From Flavobacteriaceae bacterium (lineage in GTDB: Bacteria; Bacteroidota; Bacteroidia; Flavobacteriales; Flavobacteriaceae), in the NCBI GenBank assembly GCA_009926065.1, contig RFPP01000014.1, positions 1-46,718 of the forward strand: DNA of 46,718 nt. Direction: 5' to 3'. How positions within the stretch are numbered: position 1 is the stretch's first letter; each line of letters opens with the position of its first letter. The notes below the pieces were generated by a model. The model had not been told where the DNA came from and ran no database searches. It worked only from the letters and a program-made list of their open reading frames with translations. Shown here in pieces: positions 27,353-37,472 of this stretch. Made by a program: the position numbers and the translations under genes.

Positions 27353-28699
27353 ATGTCTACTTTAAATGAATTAAATGCTGTTTCACCCATTGATGGAAGA
27401 TACAGAAGTAAGACCGCATTGTTAGCTCCCTACTTTTCAGAAGAAGCTTTAATAAAATACCGTGTATTAATTGAAATTGAGTATTTTATAACACTATGTG
27501 AAATACCTTTACCACAGTTAATGGGGGTTGATAAAAAAGTGTTTGAAGCTCTTCGAAACCTTTATATTAACTTTTCTACAGAGAACGCTATTTGGATTAA
27601 AGAAACTGAAAAAACTACTAATCATGATGTTAAAGCAGTAGAATATTTTATAAAAGAGTCATTCGAAAAATTAGGTTTGTCTTCTTATAAAGAATTTATA
27701 CATTTTGGGTTGACTTCTCAAGACATCAACAATACAGCGATTCCATTATCAACAAAAGAGGCATTTGAAAATGTTTATTTACCGACTTTGATTGAATTAA
27801 TAACCAAATTAAAAGAGTTAAGTTTCGAATGGAAAGATGTACCAATGTTGGCAAAAACCCATGGACAACCAGCATCTCCAACTCGTTTAGGTAAAGAAAT
27901 CAGCGTTTTTGTAGAGCGATTAGAAGAACAGATGCGTTTGTTACTTAACATCCCATTTGCAGCAAAATTTGGTGGTGCAACAGGTAATTACAACGCCCAC
28001 TATGTAGCTTTTCCAGAAATAGACTGGAAACAATTTGGAAGTCATTTTGTTGAAATAAAATTAGGTTTACATCATTCTTTTCCAACCACGCAAATAGAAC
28101 ATTATGATCATTTTGCAGCTTTTTTTGATGCTTTAAAGCGAATCAATACGATTATAATTGACTTAGATAGAGATATTTGGACCTATGTTTCTATGGATTA
28201 TTTTAAGCAAAAAATTAAAGCAGGTGAAATTGGATCTTCAGCTATGCCACATAAAGTAAACCCTATTGATTTTGAAAACTCAGAAGGGAATTTAGGAATG
28301 GCAAATGCGATATTTGAACACCTTTCGGCTAAATTACCTCTTTCAAGATTACAACGCGATTTAACTGATAGTACTGTTTTGAGAAATATTGGAGTACCGT
28401 TGGGTCATACTTTAATTGCCTTTGAATCCACTTTAAAAGGATTGAATAAATTGTTATTAAACGAGCCAAAAATCCATGAAGACTTAGAAAAAAACTGGGC
28501 TGTAGTTGCTGAAGCAATTCAAACAATCTTAAGAAGAGAAGGTTATCCAAATCCATACGAAACTTTAAAAGGATTGACTAGAACGAATGAAGTTATTGAT
28601 AAAAATGCAATTCATAATTTCATTGCCACGCTTGATGTATCAGATGAAATCAAAGCAGAATTAATGCAAATTACTCCAAGTAACTTTGTAGGAATTTAG
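27353..28699 (+). CDS. purB: Adenylosuccinate lyase
   Basis: Catalyses two beta-eliminations in purine synthesis (SAICAR to AICAR, adenylosuccinate to AMP). 448 residues. Signature GSSAMPHKVNPIDFENSEGN with the flexible-loop serine, TTNHDVKAVEYFI near residue 88, and KTHGQPASPTRLGKE are all present. Normal length, bacterial PurB of the E. coli type. It has its own promoter and terminator, so it is monocistronic. Confidence 0.97.
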   Translation: MSTLNELNAVSPIDGRYRSKTALLAPYFSEEALIKYRVLIEIEYFITLCEIPLPQLMGVDKKVFEALRNLYINFSTENAIWIKETEKTTNHDVKAVEYFIKESFEKLGLSSYKEFIHFGLTSQDINNTAIPLSTKEAFENVYLPTLIELITKLKELSFEWKDVPMLAKTHGQPASPTRLGKEISVFVERLEEQMRLLLNIPFAAKFGGATGNYNAHYVAFPEIDWKQFGSHFVEIKLGLHHSFPTTQIEHYDHFAAFFDALKRINTIIIDLDRDIWTYVSMDYFKQKIKAGEIGSSAMPHKVNPIDFENSEGNLGMANAIFEHLSAKLPLSRLQRDLTDSTVLRNIGVPLGHTLIAFESTLKGLNKLLLNEPKIHEDLEKNWAVVAEAIQTILRREGYPNPYETLKGLTRTNEVIDKNAIHNFIATLDVSDEIKAELMQITPSNFVGI

Positions 28700-28718
28700 T
28701 AAACAAAAACTCCATAAT

Positions 28719-28752
28719 AAAACCCGCTAAAAAATAATTTTTAGCGGGTTTT
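28719..28752. terminator. Bidirectional terminator between purB and guaB
   Basis: Perfect 15-pair stem, AAAACCCGCTAAAAA / TTTTTAGCGGGTTTT, with a four-base loop. Located between convergent purB and guaB; usable on both strands. Confidence 0.88.
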
Positions 28753-28782
28753 GTGTTTTTATCGAAATATGATGAAAAATAT

Positions 28783-30255
28783 CTATCTAGAATAATTTGG
28801 AGCTTCCTTTGTAATTGTTACATTGTGCGGATGACTTTCAACTATTCCGCTTGTTGTAATGCGAACAAATCGGCCTGTATCTTGTAATGTAGGAATGTCT
28901 TTTGAACCACAATAACCCATTCCGGCTCTTAAACCTCCAATAAATTGTTGCATACTTTCATTCAATTCTCCTTTGTAAGGTACACGACCTACAATTCCTT
29001 CAGGGACTAATTTTTTAACATCGTCTTCAACATCCTGGAAATATCGGTCGTTTGAGCCTTCTTGCATCGCTTCAACCGAACCCATGCCACGATACGATTT
29101 GAATTTACGACCTTCAAAGATGATAGTTTCACCGGGTGATTCTTTTGTACCGGCTAATAGTGAACCTAACATCACACAATCGGCTCCTGCAGCTATTGCT
29201 TTAGGAATGTCTCCTGTATAACGAATACCACCATCTGCAATAACTGGAACACCTGATCCTTTAATTGCTGCAGCAACTTCTAAAACTGCTGAAAATTGAG
29301 GAAATCCAACTCCTGCAACAATACGAGTTGTACAAATAGACCCTGGACCAATACCAACTTTTACACCATCGGCACCATTTTCTACTAAGTATTTTGCAGC
29401 TTCTGGAGTAGCAATATTTCCTACAATTACGTCTAATTTTGGAAATTTTGCTTTTACTTCTTTTAATACATTTACCACACCTTGAGTATGACCGTGTGCA
29501 GTATCTATTATAATAGCATCTACACCAGCATTTACTAAAGCTTCCGCTCTTTGAACTGCATCAACAGTAACTCCAATGGCAGCTGCTACTCGCAAACGAC
29601 CGAAAGAATCTTTATTGGCAATCGGTTTTAGTGTTAATTTAGTGATATCTCTAAAAGTGATTAAGCCAACCAATTTATAATCAGCGTTAACCACTGGTAA
29701 TTTTTCAATTTTGTTTCCTTGCAACACGACTTCGGCTTGTTCTAATGAGGTCCCCTCGGCCACGGTAACCAAATTTTCTGATGTCATTACTTCAATAATT
29801 GGTCGCGTATTGTTTTTTTCAAAGCGTAAATCACGATTGGTTACTATTCCTTTTAGGATTTTATTTTCATCTACAATAGGAATACCTCCTATACCGAATT
29901 CTTTCATGGCATTTTTTGCATCAAAAACCGTTGAAGTAAGCGGTAAAGTAACCGGATCAATGATCATTCCTGACTCAGCACGTTTTACTTTTCTAACTTT
30001 TGCGGCTTGTTGCTCTATTGTCATGTTTTTATGTAATACACCTATCCCTCCTTCTTGAGCCATTGCAATAGCCATTGAACTTTCAGTTACAGTGTCCATA
30101 GCTGCAGATACGATTGGAACATTTAGAGAAATGTTTCGGGAAAATTTTGTTTGAATGTTAACCTCTCTAGGAAGAATGTTTGAATAATTAGGTACTAACA
30201 AAACATCATCGTAGGTTAACCCTTCGCCAATAATTTTAGTGTTGTGTGCGATCAT
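28783..30255 (-). CDS. guaB: Inosine-5'-monophosphate dehydrogenase
   Basis: Oxidises IMP to XMP with NAD+, the rate-limiting step of GMP synthesis. 490 residues from ATG 30255; an in-frame TTG at 30282 lies inside the promoter. The barrel begins [14 protein letters not shown], two CBS domains occupy residues about 95-215 ([32 protein letters not shown]), and the catalytic loop [13 protein letters not shown] carries the active cysteine. The flap and [10 protein letters not shown] phosphate motif are intact. Confidence 0.97.
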   Translation of the reverse strand: MIAHNTKIIGEGLTYDDVLLVPNYSNILPREVNIQTKFSRNISLNVPIVSAAMDTVTESSMAIAMAQEGGIGVLHKNMTIEQQAAKVRKVKRAESGMIIDPVTLPLTSTVFDAKNAMKEFGIGGIPIVDENKILKGIVTNRDLRFEKNNTRPIIEVMTSENLVTVAEGTSLEQAEVVLQGNKIEKLPVVNADYKLVGLITFRDITKLTLKPIANKDSFGRLRVAAAIGVTVDAVQRAEALVNAGVDAIIIDTAHGHTQGVVNVLKEVKAKFPKLDVIVGNIATPEAAKYLVENGADGVKVGIGPGSICTTRIVAGVGFPQFSAVLEVAAAIKGSGVPVIADGGIRYTGDIPKAIAAGADCVMLGSLLAGTKESPGETIIFEGRKFKSYRGMGSVEAMQEGSNDRYFQDVEDDVKKLVPEGIVGRVPYKGELNESMQQFIGGLRAGMGYCGSKDIPTLQDTGRFVRITTSGIVESHPHNVTITKEAPNYSR

Positions 30256-30279
30256 TGCAATTTGTAGTTGAATTGCGTG

Positions 30280-30311
30280 CAAAGATAGTAAATTATATTA
30301 GATATGTCAAA
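30280..30311 (-). promoter_or_regulatory. Promoter of guaB
   Basis: Minus-strand TTTG (30311-30308), 20-base spacer, TATCTTTG (30287-30280), identical in layout to the tRNA-cluster promoter. Settles the guaB start at 30255. Confidence 0.75.
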
Positions 30312-30353
30312 TATTAAGATTATTGGGCTGGAGTTTGAATTACTTCAAATAAA

Positions 30354-31217
30354 TTAATGAAATTCACCAAACAATTTTGTTGCCTCATTGTAGGCACTTT
30401 CAAAACTCATCGGACTAGTATTGGTTTTCTCCTTATTTGAAGTAAAAAAGGAAAGCAATTTTTCTGTGGGCATATTTCCAGTAAGAGTGTCTTTTGCCAT
30501 TGGGCATCCACCAAAACCTTGAATAGCGCCATCAAAACGACGACAACCAACATTATAAGCAGCGTCCACTTTTTCAAACCATTTTTCAGGTGTGGTATGA
30601 AGGTGCGCACCAAATTCAATTTTAGGATATTTAGGAATTAAATTGGAAAATAAATAATTAATTACCTCAGGTGTTGAACTACCAATTGTGTCAGAAAGCG
30701 ATAGAATTTTGACTCCTCGATTGGCTAAATTTTCAGTCCAATTACCCACAATATCAACATTCCAAGGATCACCATAAGGATTTCCAAATCCCATCGATAA
30801 ATAAACTACTACTTCTTTGTTCGTTTTATCAGCTATTTCAAGAATTTCGTCAAGTGTTACCAAGGATTCTTGGATGGTTTTATGAGTGTTTCTCATTTGA
30901 AAATTCTCAGAAATTGAAAATGGAAAGCCTAAATAATTAATTTCGTTGAATCGAGATGCAAGAACTGCTCCTTGAGTGTTGGCAATAATTGCAAGTAATT
31001 TACTGTTAGTTTTTGATAAATCCAATTGTGCTAAAACTTCCGAGGTATCTTGCATTTGTGGAATAGCTTTTGCAGAAACAAAACTTCCAAAATCAATGGT
31101 ATCAAACCCTACGCGAAGTAGCGATTGAATATAGGCAACCTTTCTATCTGTTGGAATAAAGGACTTTATTCCTTGCATAGCGTCTCTTGGGCACTCTATA
31201 ATTTTTATTGGCTTCAT
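30354..31217 (-). CDS. Hydroxymethylglutaryl-CoA lyase
   Basis: Cleaves HMG-CoA to acetyl-CoA and acetoacetate, the last step of leucine degradation. 287 residues, TIM barrel. ECPRDAMQGIKSFIPTDRK holds the conserved Arg-Asp; FGAHLHTT the metal-binding histidines; GFGGCPMAKDTLTGN the catalytic cysteine at 238. All are present. Gene symbol mvaB is often used. Genes for the rest of leucine degradation are not nearby. Confidence 0.93.
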   Translation of the reverse strand: MKPIKIIECPRDAMQGIKSFIPTDRKVAYIQSLLRVGFDTIDFGSFVSAKAIPQMQDTSEVLAQLDLSKTNSKLLAIIANTQGAVLASRFNEINYLGFPFSISENFQMRNTHKTIQESLVTLDEILEIADKTNKEVVVYLSMGFGNPYGDPWNVDIVGNWTENLANRGVKILSLSDTIGSSTPEVINYLFSNLIPKYPKIEFGAHLHTTPEKWFEKVDAAYNVGCRRFDGAIQGFGGCPMAKDTLTGNMPTEKLLSFFTSNKEKTNTSPMSFESAYNEATKLFGEFH

Positions 31218-31266
31218 TGGTTCAAATATAGAAAAAATGCCTCAATACTAAATGATGACTCTTAAT

Positions 31267-32295
31267 TTAATAACAAACTACTTTTTCAAGTATTCTTTTG
31301 TTAATTGCTTTTACTAATGCCGGACCTTCATATATGAATCCAGTGTAAAGTTGAATTAAACTAGCGCCCGCTTCAATTTTATCAATAGCATCTTGAGCTG
31401 AATGGATTCCGCCTACTCCTATTATAGGAAAAGATTTATTACTTTTTTCAGATAAAAATCGAATCACTTCTGTTGATCTAGTTGTTAATGGTTTTCCTGA
31501 TAAACCTCCTACCTCATTTTTATTTTCAGATTGTAATCCATCTCTTGAAATAGTTGTATTCGTTGCAATTACACCTGCAATTTTAGTTATTTTCACAATA
31601 TCTATAATGTCAATCAATTGATCATTAGTTAAATCTGGAGCAATTTTTAATAAAATTGGTTTTTGTATTGGTTGAGCCAAATTTAAGTTTTGTAATGTTT
31701 GAAGTAATTTTGTTAGTGGTTCTTTTTCTTGAAGTTCTCTTAAATTTGGTGTATTTGGAGAGCTTACATTTACCACAAAATAATCAACAAAATTATAAAG
31801 TAAATCAAAACAAATTTTATAATCTTCAACCGCATTTTCATTTGGTGTAAGTTTATTTTTTCCAATATTACCTCCAATTAGTACTCCATTATTTTTCTTT
31901 AAATTAATTATTGCAGCTTCAATACCTTTATTATTAAAACCCATTCTATTAATAATTGCTTCATCATTTTTTAATCGAAATAATCTCTTTTTTGGATTTC
32001 CATCTTGCGCTTTTGGAGTCAAAGTACCAATTTCAATGAAACCAAATCCAAAATCACTTAGCTCATTAAATAGTACAGCATCTTTGTCGAAACCTGCAGC
32101 TAATCCAACAGGATTTTTAAATTTTAAACCAAATACTTCCGTTTCTAATCTTTTATCATCCACTACATAAATAGCTCTGAAAATGCTTGAAACACCTGGT
32201 ATTTTTGAAATAATGCGAATGATAGAAAAGGTAAAATAATGAACTTTTTCTGGGTCAAAGCAAAAAAGTAATGGTCGAATTATTATTTTGTACAT
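31267..32295 (-). CDS. pyrD: Dihydroorotate dehydrogenase (quinone), class 2
   Basis: Oxidises dihydroorotate to orotate using membrane quinone. 342 residues from ATG 32295 ([21 protein letters not shown]); the longer frame from 32349 adds an unlikely leader. The N-terminal amphipathic helices typical of class 2 are present, with [15 protein letters not shown], the catalytic serine region [14 protein letters not shown], and the FMN phosphate motif [23 protein letters not shown]. The other pyrimidine genes pyrB and pyrR are 7 kb away. Confidence 0.96.
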   Translation of the reverse strand: MYKIIIRPLLFCFDPEKVHYFTFSIIRIISKIPGVSSIFRAIYVVDDKRLETEVFGLKFKNPVGLAAGFDKDAVLFNELSDFGFGFIEIGTLTPKAQDGNPKKRLFRLKNDEAIINRMGFNNKGIEAAIINLKKNNGVLIGGNIGKNKLTPNENAVEDYKICFDLLYNFVDYFVVNVSSPNTPNLRELQEKEPLTKLLQTLQNLNLAQPIQKPILLKIAPDLTNDQLIDIIDIVKITKIAGVIATNTTISRDGLQSENKNEVGGLSGKPLTTRSTEVIRFLSEKSNKSFPIIGVGGIHSAQDAIDKIEAGASLIQLYTGFIYEGPALVKAINKRILEKVVCY

Positions 32296-32315
32296 GTTGG
32301 TGTTGTTGAGAGTTA

Positions 32316-32323
32316 CAAAAGTA
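32316..32323 (-). promoter_or_regulatory. -7 element of pyrD
   Basis: TACTTTTG on the minus strand, 20 bases before ATG 32295. A weak TTG lies 23 bases further upstream. Confidence 0.5.
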
Positions 32324-32389
32324 AAGAATACTTTTAAATCTGCTTTCAATAAATCTTAAAATTTCTATTTAAAAAAGCATTAAAATTGT

Positions 32390-32397
32390 TACATTTG
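32390..32397 (+). promoter_or_regulatory. -7 element of the PIG-L operon
   Basis: TACATTTG matches TAnnTTTG, 27 bases before ATG 32425, divergent from pyrD. Confidence 0.5.
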
Positions 32398-32424
32398 GAG
32401 CAAAAGCATCTAACTTGTTAAACA

Positions 32425-34920
32425 ATGAAAAAACCTTGTTCCTTACTTCTATTAATTTTCTTCTATTTTATACAAATATCATTTGGTCAACAACCTGTAA
32501 AACCAAATTCAGTAGATATTTATAACCAAATAGAAAAATTAAACTTCTTAGGTTCGGTGTTATATATTGCAGCACACCCTGATGATGAAAACACCAGATT
32601 GATATCTTATCTATCGAATGAAAAAAAGGCTCGAACTGCTTATTTATCTTTAACACGTGGTGATGGTGGTCAAAACTTAATAGGATCTGAATTAAGTGAG
32701 CAATTAGGAGTAATTAGAACTCAAGAACTACTTGAAGCAAGAAAAATAGATGGTGGCGAACAATTTTTTTCTAGTGCTAATGATTTTGGTTATTCAAAAA
32801 ACTCGGATGAAACATTACAAATTTGGGATAAAAACAAAGTTTTAAGTGATGTTGTTTGGATAATTAGAAGGTTCCAACCCGATGTTATAATTAATCGTTT
32901 TGATCATCGCTCTTCAGGAACAACCCACGGACACCATACTGCATCTGCCCTTCTTAGTGTAGAAAGTTTTGATATTGCCAACGATGTTAATGCATTTACA
33001 AATCAATTAAAATGGGTAAAACCTTGGCAACCAAAAAGACAATTTTTTAATACATCATGGTGGTTTTATGGAAGTAAAGAAAAATTTGACGCAGCTGATA
33101 AAACCAATTTATCTTCTTTGCAAATAGGTGTTTACTATCCAACAATCGGAAAATCTAATCAAGAAATTGCGGCTTTAAGCAGAAGCAGCCATCAATCACA
33201 AGGATTTGGTAGTGTTGGGAGCCGTGGCGAAGAAATAGAATATTTAGAGTTAATAAAAGGTACTACATTAAATAATAAAAACAATATTTTTGATGGAATT
33301 GACACCTCCTGGAATCGATTGAAAGACGGTGCAGCTATTGGAGAATTAATACAAAAAATATTAAAAGAATATGATTTCAAAAATCCATCATTAAGTATAC
33401 CAAATTTGGTTAAAGCATATTCTATGATTCAATTATTAGAGGACGAGCATTGGAAAAAAATAAAAACAGAAGAGATTAAAAAATTAATAGTTGCTTGTTC
33501 AGGTTTGTACCTTGAAGGTGTAGCTGAAAACCAAACAGCAACTCCAAATAGTACTTTAAATGTAAAAATTGAAGCTATAAACAGAAGTGTAAATTCAATG
33601 GTTTTAAAGAGTATTTTCTCCATGCCAGAAGGAAAAAACACGAATGTAAATAGCGAATTAAAAAATAACATTTCTATAAATAATAAACTTGAAATTAAAT
33701 TACCAGAAACGATAAAATATACGAGTCCATATTGGTTAAAAGAAAAAAGTTCTGTTGGAATGTATCATGTCAATGATCAAGAAATAATTGGGACAGCAGA
33801 TATAATTAGAGAAGTTAAATTGGTATTTAATATTGAAATTAATGGAATTACTATTCCTTTTGAGCGAAATGTGATTTATAAATACAATGATCCTACCAAA
33901 GGTGAAATATACAATCCGATGGATATTGTTCCTGAAATAACAACATCAATATTAGATAAAGTTGCCTTGTTCAATTCGGGTAAATCAAAATCGATTGGAA
34001 TTAAAATTAAAGCTGGAAAAGAGGTTGTAAACGGAATTTTGAAATTGGACCTTCCAGCAAATTGGAAAGTAATTCCAAACGAAATCTCATTTGCCTTGAG
34101 CAAAAAAGGAGAAGAACAAATTTTGAATTTTGAGGTATTTCCACCAAAAAATGCAGATGAAATAACAGCAAAAGCAATTGCGATTATAAATGGAAAATCA
34201 TTTGATAAAGAGCTAATTAATATCAAATATGATCATATTTCAAAACAACAAATACTGAGAACCTCGGTTTCAAAATTCATTAAATTGGATATCAAAACTG
34301 GAAATCAAAAAATAGCTTATATTATGGGAGCTGGCGATGAAGTTCCAAAAAGCTTGATGCAAATGGATTACCAGGTTACAGAAATCAATCCGAGTGAAAT
34401 TACTAAAGAGAATATTGAGAAATTTGATGTAATTATTACTGGAGTAAGAGCTTATAATACAGTTAAAGAATTAAAATTTAAACAAGAAATTCTTTTTGAT
34501 TTTGTAAAACAAGGAAAAACTATGATAGTTCAATACAATACAACTGATGAATTGGTAACGAAAAATATAGCTCCCTTTCCTTTGAAAATATCACGAGATC
34601 GTGTAACTGAAGAAAATGCTGAAATACGATTTTTAACACCCGAGCACCCTGTTTTAAATTATCCTAACAGAATAACTACTGAAGATTTTATTGGTTGGAA
34701 ACAAGAGCAAGGTTTGTATTATCCAAGTGAATGGGATCCCGCCTTTACTCCTATTTTATCATCAAATGATAAAGGAGAAACTCCAAAAAATGGCGCTTTA
34801 TTAATAGCTAAATATGGAAAAGGTAACTACATTTATACAGGATTGAGCTTTTTTAGAGAATTACCTGAAGGAATTTCAGGAGCTTACCGTTTAATTTCTA
34901 ACTTAATTTCAATAAAATAG
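32425..34920 (+). CDS. Secreted PIG-L family deacetylase with large C-terminal region
   Basis: 831 residues with signal peptide MKKPCSLLLLIFFYFIQISFGQQ. The N-terminal PIG-L/LmbE domain carries the zinc motif AHPDDE (His51, Asp53, Asp54) and H168-G-H170-H171, so it is likely an active N-acetyl-sugar de-N-acetylase. Residues after about 300 are beta-rich (Ig-like stretches). The last 200 residues resemble a glutamine-amidotransferase-like fold (KIAYIMGAGDEVPKSLMQMDY, GVRAYN), but I see no catalytic triad. The substrate, perhaps a glycan or glycolipid, is unknown. It is followed after two bases by a small membrane protein and a sodium symporter gene. Confidence 0.9.
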   Translation: MKKPCSLLLLIFFYFIQISFGQQPVKPNSVDIYNQIEKLNFLGSVLYIAAHPDDENTRLISYLSNEKKARTAYLSLTRGDGGQNLIGSELSEQLGVIRTQELLEARKIDGGEQFFSSANDFGYSKNSDETLQIWDKNKVLSDVVWIIRRFQPDVIINRFDHRSSGTTHGHHTASALLSVESFDIANDVNAFTNQLKWVKPWQPKRQFFNTSWWFYGSKEKFDAADKTNLSSLQIGVYYPTIGKSNQEIAALSRSSHQSQGFGSVGSRGEEIEYLELIKGTTLNNKNNIFDGIDTSWNRLKDGAAIGELIQKILKEYDFKNPSLSIPNLVKAYSMIQLLEDEHWKKIKTEEIKKLIVACSGLYLEGVAENQTATPNSTLNVKIEAINRSVNSMVLKSIFSMPEGKNTNVNSELKNNISINNKLEIKLPETIKYTSPYWLKEKSSVGMYHVNDQEIIGTADIIREVKLVFNIEINGITIPFERNVIYKYNDPTKGEIYNPMDIVPEITTSILDKVALFNSGKSKSIGIKIKAGKEVVNGILKLDLPANWKVIPNEISFALSKKGEEQILNFEVFPPKNADEITAKAIAIINGKSFDKELINIKYDHISKQQILRTSVSKFIKLDIKTGNQKIAYIMGAGDEVPKSLMQMDYQVTEINPSEITKENIEKFDVIITGVRAYNTVKELKFKQEILFDFVKQGKTMIVQYNTTDELVTKNIAPFPLKISRDRVTEENAEIRFLTPEHPVLNYPNRITTEDFIGWKQEQGLYYPSEWDPAFTPILSSNDKGETPKNGALLIAKYGKGNYIYTGLSFFRELPEGISGAYRLISNLISIK

Positions 34921-34922
34921 CT

Positions 34923-35030
34923 ATGAGCGAAAACGAAAATAAACTGTGGAAGAAAAACTACACTTGGGTGTTAATTGCAAATGCAATTTATATTTTATTT
35001 TACTTTATTATTATGCAACTATTTTCCTAA
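34923..35030 (+). CDS. 35-residue single-pass membrane protein upstream of the symporter
   Basis: Short gene starting ATG at 34923 and ending TAA at 35030. It begins two bases after the PIG-L stop and ends four bases before the symporter ATG. The N-terminal 12 residues are charged (MSENENKLWKKNY) and the rest is one hydrophobic helix (WVLIANAIYILFYFIIMQLF). Position, length and composition suggest a small partner subunit of the sodium:solute symporter. No family is assigned; the match to other short membrane partners is an inference. Confidence 0.75.
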   Translation: MSENENKLWKKNYTWVLIANAIYILFYFIIMQLFS

Positions 35031-35034
35031 AAAT

Positions 35035-36753
35035 ATGCAACAAATTGATTGGATAATACTCGTAATAACTTTGCTTTTTATAGTAATATATGGCGTCTGG
35101 AAAACAAAAGGTAATACAGAAAATGTCAAAGATTATATTTTAGGAAACAATGAAACTCCATGGTGGACGGTGGGTCTTTCGGTAATGGCAACTCAAGCCA
35201 GTGCAATTACATTTCTATCAACTCCAGGTCAAGCCTACCATGATGGGATGGGATTTGTACAGTTTTATTTTGGTTTACCTATTGCGATGGTGGTTATAAG
35301 TATGACATTTATACCTATCTATCACCGACTAAAAGTATTCACCGCTTATGAATATTTAGAACAACGCTTTGACTTAAAAACGCGTTCTTTAGCTTCTATT
35401 TTATTTTTGGTACAAAGAGGTTTGGGAACTGGTATTACTATTTACGCTCCGTCTATTATACTTTCAACAATTTTAGGTTGGAATTTAACACAATTAAATA
35501 TAATAATTGGAACCTTGGTTATAATTTATACATTTTCAGGCGGAACAAAAGCCGTAAACGTAACTCAAAAGCACCAAATGTTTGTGATTATGTTTGGAAT
35601 GATTTTAACATTTTTCTTGATATTACATTTATTGCCAAACGATATGACATTGGGTAATGCACTTCATATTGCTGGTGCAAATGATAAAATGAATATAGTA
35701 GATTTTTCTTTTGATCCAGAAACTAGATATACATTTTGGAGTGGAATAACCGGGGGATTTTTTCTCGCTCTCTCCTATTTTGGTACCGATCAATCCCAAG
35801 TTGGGCGATATTTATCAGGTAAATCAATAAAAGAAAGTCAAATGGGATTAATTATGAATGGATTTCTAAAAGTCCCTATGCAATTTTTTATATTATTAAT
35901 TGGAGTTATGGTTTTTGTCTTTTTCCAATTTAATCCAGTTCCATTAAATTTCAATCCAAACAATAAGGCATTTATTGAAAAATCAATTTATAAGGAAGAA
36001 TACCAAAAATTGGAAAATCAACTTGCCAATTTATCCGAAGAAAAAAAAGAGTATAATTTATTGTATATAGATCATTTGAATCAAAACTATGACAATCCGA
36101 TTTTAAGAAAAAAACTCACCGCATTATCTATTAAAGAAAATGATTTAAGAGATCAAGCAAAAGAATTAATTTCAAAAGCGGATGAAAAAGCAGAAACAAA
36201 TGATAAAGATTATGTATTTATCAATTTTATTTTAAACTATTTGCCGAAAGGATTAATAGGATTACTACTAGCAGTAATATTATCTGCTGCTATGTCGTCT
36301 ACAGCTTCTGGATTAACAGCTTTAGCATCTACAACTGCAATTGATATTTATAAACGAAATTTGAAAGTTCAAAAATCAGATAAACATTATGTAAATGCCA
36401 CCAAGGTATTTACAATATTTTGGGGTATTGTTGCAATTTTATTTGCATGTATTGGTACCTTATTTGAAAATTTAATTCAGTTAGTAAACATCATAGGTTC
36501 AATATTTTACGGAACTGTTTTAGGAATTTTCTTGGTTGGTTTTTACATTAAATACATCCGTGCAAAAGCTATTTTTTATGGAGCAATTAGCACTCAATTA
36601 ATTATCTTTTATATATATTACTTAGACATAGTAAGCTTTCTTTGGCTGAATTTTATTGGAGCAATTTTTACAATAGTAATTTCCATATTGATTCAGTTTA
36701 TTTTGAATAGAAATGTTACAGATTCTAAAAAAATAACAAATTTCGATCACTAA
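35035..36753 (+). CDS. Sodium:solute symporter (SSF family)
   Basis: 572 residues from ATG 35035; an earlier in-frame ATG at 34975 lies inside the small gene and is rejected. About 13 membrane helices. N-terminal GNNETPWWTVGLSVMATQASAITFLSTPGQAYHDGMGFVQFYFGL and FSGGTKAVNVTQKHQMFVI are typical of SSF transporters, which use the sodium gradient. A polar, coiled-coil-prone insert of roughly 90 residues (about 300-397) interrupts the membrane core. The solute is unknown; the PIG-L neighbour suggests a sugar or acetamido-sugar. Its stop overlaps the stop of pdxH. Confidence 0.92.
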   Translation: MQQIDWIILVITLLFIVIYGVWKTKGNTENVKDYILGNNETPWWTVGLSVMATQASAITFLSTPGQAYHDGMGFVQFYFGLPIAMVVISMTFIPIYHRLKVFTAYEYLEQRFDLKTRSLASILFLVQRGLGTGITIYAPSIILSTILGWNLTQLNIIIGTLVIIYTFSGGTKAVNVTQKHQMFVIMFGMILTFFLILHLLPNDMTLGNALHIAGANDKMNIVDFSFDPETRYTFWSGITGGFFLALSYFGTDQSQVGRYLSGKSIKESQMGLIMNGFLKVPMQFFILLIGVMVFVFFQFNPVPLNFNPNNKAFIEKSIYKEEYQKLENQLANLSEEKKEYNLLYIDHLNQNYDNPILRKKLTALSIKENDLRDQAKELISKADEKAETNDKDYVFINFILNYLPKGLIGLLLAVILSAAMSSTASGLTALASTTAIDIYKRNLKVQKSDKHYVNATKVFTIFWGIVAILFACIGTLFENLIQLVNIIGSIFYGTVLGIFLVGFYIKYIRAKAIFYGAISTQLIIFYIYYLDIVSFLWLNFIGAIFTIVISILIQFILNRNVTDSKKITNFDH

Positions 36754-37394
36754 GGAGATAATCGATCTATTTTCCAAGAAAAATCATCCTGTAATAGGTA
36801 TCTAATTCTATCATGAAGTCTGTTTGGACGACCTTGCCAAAATTCAAATTCAATGGGGTTAATTAAGAAACCACCCCAAAAATCGGGTCTGAGAATTTGT
36901 TTACCTTGATAATCTAATTCTAATTGTTTTAATTTATCTTCTAATGTGTCACGTGAAGTTATTACCTCACTTTGATTAGAAACTATGGCACCTAATTTAC
37001 TTCCGTCGGGTCTTGATGCAAAATAACTATCTGAAATATTGGTTGGTGTTTTTTTGGCGACCCCTTTAATGATAACTTGTCGTTCCAATGAATGCCAAAA
37101 GAATGAAAGACAAACATTTGGATTATTATTGATTGCTTTTCCCTTCTCGGAGTTGTAATTAGTATAAAAAATAAATCCTTCTTCAGAATATTTTTTTAAC
37201 AATACCACTCTTGATTTTGGAAATCCATCTAATCCAATTGTAGAAACCGTCATCGCATTTACCTCGTCTATTCCACCAAAATCTTCTACTTCATGAAACC
37301 ATTTATGAAATAAATCAATAGGACTATCAGGAATTGAAGTTTCCAAAAGTGCATTCTTTTCATATGATTTTCGGTAATTGCTTAAGTCTTCCAT
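36750..37394 (-). CDS. pdxH: Pyridoxamine 5'-phosphate oxidase
   Basis: FMN enzyme that makes pyridoxal 5'-phosphate from PNP or PMP. 214 residues, normal length. MTVSTIGLDGFPKSRVVLLKKYSEEGFIFYTNYNSEKGKAINNNP binds FMN, LSFFWHSLERQVIIKG follows, and the C-terminal GFLINPIEFEFWQGRPNRLHDRIRY is diagnostic. Its stop overlaps the symporter stop by four bases tail to tail. Confidence 0.96.
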   Translation of the reverse strand: MEDLSNYRKSYEKNALLETSIPDSPIDLFHKWFHEVEDFGGIDEVNAMTVSTIGLDGFPKSRVVLLKKYSEEGFIFYTNYNSEKGKAINNNPNVCLSFFWHSLERQVIIKGVAKKTPTNISDSYFASRPDGSKLGAIVSNQSEVITSRDTLEDKLKQLELDYQGKQILRPDFWGGFLINPIEFEFWQGRPNRLHDRIRYLLQDDFSWKIDRLSP

Positions 37395-37472
37395 ATAATT
37401 GAATTAATTTTAAAAATTTTTATTTTATAAAATACAAGGTAAAATAATGAACCTAAAATAAATGATTTATTA

